From positions 161,512 to 225,511 of the forward strand of contig VWZL01000198.1 of assembly GCA_013396915.1 (NCBI GenBank): 64,000 nt of DNA, given 5' to 3'. Positions 48,900-59,648 of the stretch are shown here, piece by piece (the stretch's first letter is position 1; the number at the start of each line of letters is the position of its first letter). Both the position numbers and the translations under genes were made by a program. The DNA comes from Stercorarius parasiticus (taxonomy: Eukaryota; Chordata; Aves; Charadriiformes; Stercorariidae). Under the pieces are notes generated by a model. The model was not told the DNA's origin. It ran no database searches and was given only the letters and a program-made list of their open reading frames with translations.

Positions 48900-50179
48900 T
48901 CAAAATCATGAGGAGTCTTGAACAATATTTCCATAATTTTGCTTTGATAAATATTTATCCCGTAGTTATTTTTAATTAAAAAAAACATGTTGCAGGTGTT
49001 ACAGGCAAAACAGAATAGTTGACAACCCATAGTAAATTTGGATAATGGGGTATATTTAAGAACCAACAAGATTAGAGCTTTGATCCCACTTCTTTGCCTT
49101 GCACACTCACTAACAAGCCTACGGCATTGTGTTTGCTAGGTCTCATTTTCCCTTTCCTTCAGGAAGATTGCTGTTGTGCAGTTATGTGCAGTGCTACTGG
49201 TCACACTGGCCATGGTCCTTGCACATCCCCTGAATTTCATCTCCATGCAGCCATCTGATTTCTGGGATCTTTCCTTTGAGCCTACGTATTGATTTTGGGA
49301 ATCCTTTTTTGGCCACAAATCCCAGGTTTCTCTAGTCTAGTCAATTTATGTACAGAAGCATAAAGCGTCATCACCTTCGTAACTGGTGGTTCAGGACATA
49401 CCATTATTGTTTAATACAACTGGTACCAACATCACAGCCAGGCTGTACTCATTTCAGGTAGCAAGTATGAGGTTTCTGCTTGAGAATTCAGAAATCCAGT
49501 TTTGGAGTTATGCTTACCCACACATATACATAATTATCTGCCACCTGTTAGTATTCATAATTTAAGTTACTACTTTGCCTACAACAGGGTAGAATGAGAA
49601 CTGTCATATTCTTTCAATATTTAATCAGAACATTGAATGGAACACTCCTGAAGCAAAGTTTTGGATCTCATTCTTATATGACATTTGAATTTCACTCTCA
49701 CTAATATTCCAGTTAATACATACGGTACACTTTTTCACATCACAATACTAGTTAAAAACCTTTCTTAATGGAGAGCTCCATGCCACTCCTGAATGCAGAA
49801 ACTGGGCCTCTGTAGAGTTTTATTTTGATCAAATTTAGTGTTTTGGGGCTTTTGCTTGGGTTTGTTTTAGATGAAACAGAAAGCGTCATTCACACCCTAC
49901 TCTAGTGTCAAGTGTTGCCAGAGAAACAGTGGGGAGCTCTGTTACTGCCAAGGCAAAAAAGAGAAGATATTCAAAATTTTGAACAAATATCTGATTTTTC
50001 AATTTTTATTCAAAGCAAATAGATTCACTGAACCTCTTCAGATTGCACATAGCTATTAAAAATTGTTTTGTGCATGAATAATTCTGATATAATTCTTTAG
50101 CTACTTATTAGTTCATCTTATATACTATCATTTTCTAGTCCTGGACATAAATTAGGTTATTTCTCTGGCTTGATATCTT
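48891..50179. other. Unique DNA; one possible short exon, otherwise nothing
   Basis: About 1.3 kb. At 49141-49162 a pyrimidine-rich tract ending in CAG precedes a short open stretch with a hydrophobic run (see findings). No other content recognised. Confidence 0.45.
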
Positions 50180-50955
50180 GGAATAATATAATTCAAGTTT
50201 GAGAGGGACCTCAGGATGTCCTCAGTGCAACTTTCTGCTCAAAGAAGGATCGGTTATGAGATCAGATCAGGTTGCTCAGGGCTGTATCCAGTCAGGTCTT
50301 GAAAACTTCCAAGGTTGGGTACTGCAGAACTTCTTTGAGCTCCCCTACTTGACTATCCTCATAGCTAAGATTTTCTTTTTATATTTAGCTCTTTTGTTTC
50401 AATTTATGCCTGTCATCACTCATCCTCTCGCCAATCACTGCTGTGAAGAGCCTGACTCTTATCTTCTTGAGAATGTCCCTGTGAATAGTGGACACTGCTG
50501 CAGGGTCCGCTGCAGGCCTCTTTTCTACAGTTTGGACCTGCCCCATACCCTCTGCTCACAAAGCAAGTGCTCCGGCTCCTACCATGTTGGTGGCTTCTGT
50601 TGAACTCACTGAGGTTTGTAGATGTCCATCTTGTATTGGGGAGCCCAAAACACAGTTCAGAATCTAGAATGGATCTGACAAGTGCTGAGTAGAAAGGTGG
50701 ATGATCACTTCTCTTGATCTACTGGCCATGCTTCTATTCATACAGTCTGGGAGGTTATTGACCTTTCCTGCTACCAGGGAGCACTGCCAGCTCACATTGA
50801 GCCACTGTCCTCCAGGGCCTTTTCCACAGGGCTGCTCACTAGCCAGGCAATCCCCTGCCTACTTTGCTGCAAGGAGGTCTTCCTTCCCCAGGGCAGGACT
50901 TTGCATTTGTCCCTGTTAAAGTTTACAAGGTTCCTGTCAGTCCAAATGAGATCTA
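50180..50955 (-). mobile_element. CR1 LINE, old diverged copy
   Basis: The 3' end is recognisable as GGAATAATATAATTCAAGTTTGAGAGGGACCTCAGGATGTCCTCAGTGCAAC (reverse complement of a decayed CR1 tail). It is followed by blocks such as CAGGTTGCTCAGGGCTGTATCCAGTCAGGTCTTGAAAAC, GTTGAACTCACTGAGG, and GGGCAGGACTTTGCATTTGTCCCTGTTAAAGTTTACAAGGTTCCTGTCAG near the 5' end. Divergence is clearly higher than in the 47671 and 20029 copies, so it is older. No long open frame of CR1 ORF2 remains. Confidence 0.88.
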
Positions 50956-51010
50956 ACCTAAGGGATACCAGTATAGTTCCACAAACAACTTTATTATGAA
51001 TATTTTAATA

Positions 51011-51325
51011 TAGAATCATAGAATCATAGAATCTTCATGGTTGGAAAGGACCTTTGAAATCATCGAGTCCAACCATACACACACACACACACACAAAAAA
51101 AAAATAATACCACCACGAAAAATACCCCCTACAATCTCTATCACTAGAGCATGCCCTCAAGTGCCAAAGCTACACGTTTCTTAAATACCTCTAGGGATGG
51201 TGACTCAACCACCTCCCTGGGCAGGCTGTTCCGGTGCCTGACCACTCTTTCAGTAAAGTAATTCTTCCTAAGATCTAATCTAATCTAAACCTCCCCTGCC
51301 ACAACTTCAGACCGTTTCCTTTACA
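51011..51325 (-). mobile_element. CR1 LINE 3' fragment with internal (AC)n
   Basis: It begins with TAGAATCATAGAATCATAGAATC and GGTTGGAAAGGACC (51041-51054), the reverse complement of the CR1 tail. It continues with ACCTCTAGGGATGGTGACTCAACCACCTCCCTGGGCAGGCTGTTCC (51186-51231) and ends at about 51325. An AC microsatellite (51077-51094) and an A-run have grown inside the 3' UTR. It lies 55 bp from an older CR1 in the same orientation. Confidence 0.93.
51077..51094. repeat. (AC)9 microsatellite inside CR1
   Basis: Nine perfect AC units directly followed by ten A bases, located within the CR1 3' UTR. Confidence 0.93.
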
Positions 51326-53903
51326 TAAACTACGGTAAGATAACAGCTCTATTTAAAAAAATAATAAAATATATACTTATAAGATTTTAATCAACACAAT
51401 TTTCATCAGTTTGATGGAGTTTCCCAGTTTTAGAATGATTTTCATTTCATTATTCCCAGATAGACATATTTCATAAGGGTAAGTAAATATATTTTTATGC
51501 TAATATTGAAATTATTATTACTAGTGGTATGCTTACCACCAAATCTGAAAAAGAAAAACCCAAAAAACTATTTAAATTGATCTTTAAAATTTTCCACTTC
51601 TTCTGGATGGTTCAATGATTATAAATTTTAAAAATTAATATATTTGAAAGATTTTCATAGTTTTATACATTCTTATGATTTTGGCTTTTCTTATTAAAAC
51701 CACTTTTGTATCATTTCAAATGCTGCAATTGAAGCTCTTTGTATGAATTTTTTGGTATTATATAGATAGTTATGTTTCAATGTTCAGGAATAAAAGGCCA
51801 TAAAACAGAAACTGGAGTTGAAGAATAGAAACTCAATTATAATATATTCAGATGAAAAAAAAAAAAAGGGTTAAAGATAAAGAAGCATATTCTCTGAAAG
51901 TAAATTGACTAAAATAATGACACTGCTCTAGTATTGGATTGTTTATCAGATTATCAATTGTGTTGCAGCAATAATTTCATTGCAGGTAAGACTGAGATGG
52001 ATTTCTAGATGAAGGTAAGGGTAAAGATTTTTTTTTGGCAAAAAAACATCAATATGGGTGTATTGTTTGTTTGGTTGTTTTTTTGTGTTTTAGCAGAAAA
52101 CTTTGATGCTAAAAGTTGTTCTGGTTTAGTCTCTGTCCCATAAAGTCCTGATCACGGATTTTTTTTAAATACCTTATGGGAAATATGGTGATAGCTGATA
52201 GGGAAATTCACGAATCTTCTGAAGGTGCATTTCTTTATTTAAAATGTTAATTCTACTGAGATAAGTATTTCTTGGTTGCTTTGGGTCCTTAGTTTGAAAC
52301 TGGGGAATCTGACTCTAGGTAACTGAAGATTCTCAGAAAAAAACAGTACAAAGGAACATCAATTTTTTATTGCATCTGTTAATGACACATATTTTTTTAT
52401 TATTGTAGGGCCAAGAGAAACAAAATAGTTACTGCCTTCAGACTGGATTGTTGTCATTTACTACTAACACATTATTTGAAAGACTTTGTACATCAGTTCT
52501 ATTCGTATAATTTTTTTTTTGTTATTTCTGATTATTGACTTTGACTTTTCAAGTTAGCATTAGAAGAGAGTCATGGTGAAATTATATCTGTGATTATGAT
52601 TAGAAAATTTTTTTTGGATCAATATATCCAAGGGAGGTCAAATTAAATGCAGATGAAACTTAGCCAGCTGTGACTCAATTTTCCAGAGATACACAAAGTA
52701 ACAAAGCACCTTAAAATCTTCAAGCACTAAGTGGGACAAACCCAAATTTAGAGATCTTAAATGTAAAAGCCCGAATATGAAACCTATTTGCTATATGGTC
52801 TATTTGGTTTACATGCAAAATGAATATTTACTACTGTGTTTTAAGTGATATATGCAAAAAATAGATCTATTTCAAAGATCAGTACAGTCACCAGTAGACC
52901 CCTATATGTCCAACACATATTCACATGATGATACAACCATTAAGAAAATAATAATTTAACTAAAGTATAATAATCCTTAATTGCAGACAGAAGATTGTAA
53001 AAGCTAAAATTGAATAAAAAATCACAATGTATCACTTAAAATTGTCTGAAAAGTGGTTAGATAACTCAATGAGGATTTATTTAGTAATTCAGTAATTTAT
53101 GAAATCGGATGTGTGGCAGAATTACATTTAGAATTGTTTCACTGAGTGACTATGTCATCACGGAGTTAACAAGTTAAAGTGCTTATAGCTCATGGGTCGC
53201 TGTTGCTTAGTAGATAATTTAAACCTTTAAACATTAAAATGTATTGCTGTTTTCTTCAGAGAGAAAACTAATCACAAAAGTGCTTTGTGCAAAGTTGTAG
53301 AGGAATTTGACACGGTTTCAAATCAAGGTAAAAGACAAGCTCAAAAGAAGAATGAATCTCATACCATATGAAATATTTACAGCCCCAGAGATCATTATTC
53401 TGATTTTAACCTCATTTTATCAGTAATTTTCTTCTAATCAGAAACAGACACACATTTGTCACAGCACGACTCATAATTACATCCAGCAGCTCAAAAACTC
53501 AGTTTGAAAGGTAGAAACTAAAATGAGAGAAGACAGAAAAGAAGTAATGCCCTGTACATAGTGTTGGTAGGAATCTGGCTTCGCATTGTTATCTGGAATG
53601 TCCAGTATATTTCAGATGAATGTCGAGATGAACTTCATTCACCCTGGGAAAGCAGACCAACACAGCAATCTCTGATCTCCTGAACAGCAGTTTCATCTAG
53701 ACTAACTTTTTTTTTTTTTGAAAAGTGAAGAACTGTTTCCAGTTTCACTGATATTTAGCTTTGTAGTTTTCCACTCTCTAAATGCACTTCTGATGTTGAG
53801 GAATTTTTTTTACCTGTGATTATTTTTGGAGCAACATTTCTACTGCTAAAGTGTGACTGGCAAAATTGTTTCTCACTCTGAATAAAATGGAAGGTCAATC
53901 AGT

Positions 53904-53919
53904 AAAAAAAAAAAAAAAA
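53904..53919. repeat. Poly(A) run (16)
   Basis: Uninterrupted A-run. Confidence 0.95.
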
Positions 53920-54636
53920 TTATTTCATCATAAGAAACAATGTATTTATTCTGGAAATTTGACATGCAGTCCTACTGTTCCTGATCATAAGACTGGAAAA
54001 CCATTGAGGAATCTGTAATTCACATAACAGTGCCTGAGTAGGGCCAATTCTGTGCTGTTCTGGGCTGCACATACAGCCTGGCCTTCAGGCCTCTGATGCG
54101 TTGCAAAAATCCTTTGGCCGCAGTTGATGGTTACAGAGATACCTGCAGGCAGCTCCCACTTGGTAGCTACCAGCTACTGCCAACAGCGCCGTCTACATGT
54201 CCTTGCCTTTATCTAAAAGAAGTGATTATCCTTCTTGTTTGGCGGAATAGACAATGAATAGAGTTGTTTTCTTTTAAGAAAATTGTATGACGACTCAAAT
54301 GACCAAAATGGGCCAACATGTCCATGGACAGGATCCGCATGGCGTGCTGTGCCCAGATTGGAAGCCCGTTTGATGCTGCACAGCTCAGGGCTCCCAGCAT
54401 CTTAAGGGTCATAAGACTGTCTGTGCTATCCTCTCCTTTATAGTGTTAGCTCTAATATATAGCATTTTAAATGGTACTGTACAGAGTCTGAGTGCCTTTC
54501 TTACTGGGTTCATAGCAAACCAGCACCTCTTGTTACAGAACAGCAATGCAGATAATCTCTAATAAATTTTCACCAAAGCTAACAGGCTGTCGATGGTTTC
54601 ACAGTGAGACAGTTCATAGCAAGGGTAACTATCTAT

Positions 54637-54660
54637 ATTCCTATCCGTACAGATAGGAAT
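54637..54660. repeat. Short inverted repeat (9-bp arms, 6-nt loop)
   Basis: ATTCCTATC at 54637-54645 is the reverse complement of GATAGGAAT at 54652-54660. Function unknown; possibly chance. Confidence 0.8.
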
Positions 54661-55370
54661 GCTTTGACCTTGATTTACATGCTATAATAAATATAAAATA
54701 ATGTAATTTCTTTGCTTATTTCTGTTGCTGCTAAGTACCATTTTTTTAAGGTTTAAAATTATGCACATAACTTTAAAATTATTACAAACTCAAACTTGAA
54801 GTTATAAACATTATAATTGGGCAAATGAAGCTAGTGGAAGTAGCATTTCCATCTTAATAATGTTGTAAATGTAGCAATTAGTAAAGGAATGATCTCCAAA
54901 GTGAAACAATTAAAACATTCACTGAAAATTGTCAAAATTTATCTAATGTTTATTTTAAATACTTTCCCAGTAACATTGGGAACAACTGCATTGTAGGACA
55001 GTCTCACTGTTAGGTCTCTAAGGCTAGCTAACCAATGGCAGCTATGCATGTACATGACATCTTCAGAGGATCGCTTTGAAAATTAGTGTTTTCTCCAGCT
55101 GAAACTTCTTATTATGAAACTGAATGTCAAGTACACATGGCCAGTTTCCAATGTCTTCATGCCTGATGTCTCCCATTTGCAGCTTCTGAGGCTACAAACA
55201 CACTTATTCTATGGGAATCTCTACCTGTGAGGACCTGCATGTAATTTAACATTTTTTCCAGTATGGACCAATGTGTCATGGATCAGATACAAGTGTTTTT
55301 TGGCTGGTAATACTCAACATAATCTACATGAGAAACAGATCATTAGTGGTCAAGAAACTCTTTTAATTTA

Positions 55371-55580
55371 ACAGAATCACAGAATGGTTCGGGTTGGAAG
55401 GGACCTTAAAGATCATCTAGTTCCAAGCCCCTGCCCTCGGCAGGGACACCTCCCACTAGACCAGGCTGCTCAAAGCCTCATCCAGCCTGGCCTTAAACAC
55501 CTCCAGGGATGGGGCTTTAACAACTTCCCTGGGCAACCTGTTCCCGTGCCTCACCACCCCTACCGTAAAGAATTTCTTAA
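55371..55580 (-). mobile_element. CR1 3' end fragment
   Basis: ACAGAATCACAGAATGGTTCGGGTTGGAAGGGACCTTAAAGATCATCTAGTTCCAAGCCCCTGCC is the reverse complement of a CR1 3' UTR. It is followed by CCTCATCCAGCCTGGCCTTAAACACCTCCAGGGATGGGGC and the segment encoding [14 protein letters not shown] on the minus strand, ending at about 55580. It closely resembles the 3' end of the copy at 47671-48890, so probably the same subfamily. About 210 bp. Confidence 0.94.
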
Positions 55581-57130
55581 TGACTATCACAACAATCCCT
55601 AGTAATGTCACCGAATGCGTGTACAAAATTGAACGCAGACCTGAAATTAGACCTTCCAACACTAATGTTATTTTCAAATGATGTCAGCATTCTCTGATAG
55701 GATACTTTCTTAGACTCAAAATCAGGGTACCCGCATGCAAACAGTTTATTAACACCAATCCCTGGAAGTTGCTAACTGTCAAGCCACAGGTTGTGATCGT
55801 TTGAGACAGGACTAGTTAGCACAGATGATAAGTATTTTCTAAGAGTTGAACACCATACAGGATCATGTTCCAGCACTCAGAAACTTTCTATGGTGCTGTT
55901 GTTTTTAGTATAGGCATAGCCTAAACAGCCAGGTGCAGATTAGCTGGTCAAATAAGTGCATTCTAGTGGGACATTGTATTTCAAGATCAGTATCTGCAGT
56001 CATCCAAGAATTTCAGGAGCTGTTTGGTGAGCGGTGGCTTTCTATTTCAAGTCTGTTGCATTGTTTTTTTCTTCTCAGCACATTGTTATTTGTTTATTGC
56101 ATAAACATGACTTTATAGAGGCCTTCCTTCTCTTAATATATTCCTACAACGCGTAAAAGATCTCTGAGATCTAGCTTTTATATCAATGACTTTCTGTTGC
56201 AAAGAGATTACATTTGTTTATATTTCTTGCCACACGTGCACGGCTGCTAGCATACTTTTCTCTGCATCTCTGATTTTAAACTCAGCTTTCCCAACATGCT
56301 CTTGCATTGTACGTAGTTTAGAATTAACTACTGTTTTTTCAACTTTACATCTTTATTATGTACTATTAATGAGTATTCTGACATTTTAATGTATTTTGGT
56401 ATATCGTACATGGCTGAATCAATACCCATAGCTTTATTCCTAGGAAGCCAGGAGCAGAGAGTGACACAGAGGAGCCCACTCATTTATTCATGAGCAATAT
56501 TTCCTTGTGATTAAGTAAAGATTCTTCTGTCCTTTGCAGCAAAATTTACTAATGTGTTGTGCTCTAGCAGAGACAACAGGGAGAAGGAAAGACACTTATC
56601 ACTGCTGTAACAGTTTTAAAAAACAAGAGCAAAGCACACTACAGATACAGACAGCTGCTCCAACAGAACAGAACCAAGCTGTGGTTTCCAAAGTATTTAG
56701 ACGTTCAAAGGATTCTGTCCTTTTGTAAAACGCTTTAAAATCTACTCATAAGGACTGCTGTATGTTTGATATTGCTGTTAATTCTGCTCCTGTTGCTACC
56801 ACTACTTTTGCCATGTGAAAGTAGGGAAAACTATCTTTTCTGATCTGTCTATACCATAGGGTATAAATGCAATAGACGAGATGCTTTGGTAGTCAAAATT
56901 AACAGGAAAAACAACAGGCTGACTTTTTTTTTTTTAAATGTTGAGCAACTTCATAGCTTTTACTAACCTCAGCAGGAGCTGAATTTTTTGGAAACCAGAG
57001 CACATATTTAGGCACTTTAAATTTAGGCCTTTCTTCTTCAGCCCCTCAGGATAGTCTGTCTTTGCACTCCTGTCTATAGTACTTACTTTTTTTGCAATTT
57101 CCATCGTTGTGACTCAGAGAAATGAAGCTG

Positions 57131-57186
57131 CCTTTTTTTTTCTTTTTTTTTCTTTTGGTTTTTCTTCCCCCACCCCCCCGCCCCCN
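57131..57186. repeat. Polypyrimidine tract with C-runs and an undetermined base
   Basis: T-runs interrupted by C, then CCCCCACCCCCCCGCCCCC and a single N at 57186. The N probably marks a sequencing ambiguity at the C-run. Confidence 0.93.
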
Positions 57187-59638
57187 TTATTTCTTTTCAA
57201 ATCTGTATTGCACTGATAGAAATGGAAATGGTTTCAACTCAATTCTACTGTAGAATAAGAAGCCAGGATAGAACTGTATTACTCAGCAAATCTCAGTTCC
57301 ATGAAAAGGCTTATTGAACAGCTAGTGAAGCAGAGACTAGGTTAAATAAGTCACTGTCAGGTACCAGCTGTCATAAAAGATTAGACACAGTCATTGAGCA
57401 CATAGAACTGTTAATTTGATTCAGCATTTGTATTCCTTTCTGGTATAAGATTCAAATGTTTCCACTTCATCTGGCACTGAATGGACAGATTTCTCTTTAT
57501 GGACTACTCTATAATCATTAGAAAGAACAGGGTAATATAGACTGCTACCTTACACCATAGGAAAAAAACAAATAACCAGCCTCCAAAAAGGCTTCTTGCT
57601 GATTGAAGGTATTAGTTATTTTGTTTGTTATGATAATATTTGCTACATTATTGTACAAAAACCTGTCTCACATCCAGGTAAAAATATGTCACAATCCTTC
57701 TATTTTTTTCTATTTTTTTCTATTTCTAACAGAAAGAATTTTAGGGTAGGTGTTAATGGACCATAACTCATAATGTGATAACAGACTCATAAATCCTGAA
57801 GTCAAACATCTTTTATGCTAAGGAAATATTTTTCTTTGCAGTTAAGCTTTCTTTTAAAATATGTATGTTAGCGGTTCAAAGCACCTATTAAAATCAAATG
57901 AAAGAATGGGCAAAAAAAGACTTCCTTGTGCATACTTTGATTTCAGACGTCAGTGAGAATTCCTTGTCCTACATTCAGTGGAATTGCTCGATACGTTCAG
58001 TTATTTAATGAATATTGATTGATTCACCAAGTCATAGGTCCTATATGACAGAGGTAAATTTCAGGTATTTTCAACTCTGTGGGGATATACTTACGAAAAT
58101 GTAAGCAAGATGCGTATTTGAATCTTCCCTGTGTAATAAAGCATCTCACAGAGGACAGATGACCTCCAGCATCTCTAGTCATGGTTTTATATATTGAATT
58201 GTTAGTTTATTTATTTATTAGATGTAAGTATTAAAATAAATATTGACTTACTGCTTATGAAATAGTCCTCTAAAAAAGAACCAGTGAAACACCTTTGACC
58301 TGGTCCCTATTATCTGACTAGGTGTCAAACTTAGAAGCTTCACTCCAGTTCTTTGAGAAGCTGAGAACCAAAAGTGCAGTATTACTTTTTTGCATTTGAA
58401 AGCTGAAAAACACCTTATTTTGTATAATTTGTCTGTCAGACTATTCCTTTCTTAGGGTAATTTTATTTCCTTCATGAAAGCATAAGAAGACAAGGCAACG
58501 CAAGAAAATTCCTATTTCAGCTTTAAAATGCTTTCACTGTTTAGTAGAATTAAAAGGATTTTGCTTAGTGCAGAAAAGCTTAAGTTACAATTAAAAAGTG
58601 TATAAATCCGAGGAACTGAGATCTAGTTTATTTGTCCAGTGAACAGGTATGTGATAAGTTTACTGATCTTTTCCATAATTAGGCAAATTGATATGTTAAT
58701 AAAAGATATCCCAAGCAAATGAAATGTGCATCAACATGTTTTTCGTCAAGATGTTAGTTCAGTAATACTGTAACCTCAATTGGAATTGACCCTGCTGTGT
58801 AAGAATGGGAATGCTAACATGAATAACCCTACATGAACGTACCGCCCTAGAAAAGGGAAGGTAGTAAAAGAAATACAAAGGAGGAAATAAAATTCAGACA
58901 AAGATACCCTAGGGGCAGCAGTGAGTCACACTGTTGTCATATCAACAGGCAGTCTTCAGTAATAGAGTTTCTATAGAGATTGTCAAAAAATAACATAGCT
59001 GATTATAAGCACTGCAGTGTGAGTTGGAGCTTCTGTTTTCCTGTAGAGAGATCAGCTGAAAGTACTGAATATCTCATCGTTGAACAATTCAAAGGTGTCA
59101 TTTGCATGCCTTCTCCAGTTCTCTTTTTGACCTACCTCTTCAGAAAACCAAATGTTTTATCCATCAGCATGAGATGTTAAATAAAAATAATTTTTAAATC
59201 TTTGCCATATTAAAGAAAGGATATCTCCCGCATTCTTTGAAATTTAAAGTAAAGAAATTACGAAAAATCATTCTTCATATTTAGAGTAACTGAAATCTAT
59301 CTAAAGATTTCTATTACTGTACAAGATAACTCAAGTACTGGCTACTCATGCCATCATGTGAGTATCTTGAACCTATCTTATCTTTTTCTTTAATGAAACT
59401 CTGTAAATGTTTAGTTAGCTTTATGTAATTTGTTTCATTATTCATTTACATGTGACTGTCTTGACAACTCTTCTGTCTTTCCATTACATTGTAAATAACC
59501 ACATAAAGCTAGCTTTGCTTGTTTATAAGTTGCTTTTCTAGAAACTTTATTTTCTTTTGCTTTTTTCTTTCCTTTTCCCAAGTCCATATTCTTTCAATAA
59601 ACACTGGAAAAAGTTCTTTTCATGAATAGTTATTGCTT

Positions 59639-59648
59639 CCCCCCCCCC
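59639..59648. repeat. Poly(C) run (10)
   Basis: Ten uninterrupted C bases followed by GCCC. Confidence 0.95.

Larger units (their letters stand above)
51326..55370. other. AT-rich unique DNA with one less AT-rich patch
   Basis: About 4 kb. Runs of A (51855-51867 and 53904-53919) and T (53709-53720). The patch 54040-54420 is noticeably richer in G and C; its minus-strand open frame (54209-54412) shows no known domain. A 9-bp-arm hairpin lies at 54637-54660 (ATTCCTATC/GATAGGAAT). No gene recognised. Confidence 0.5.
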
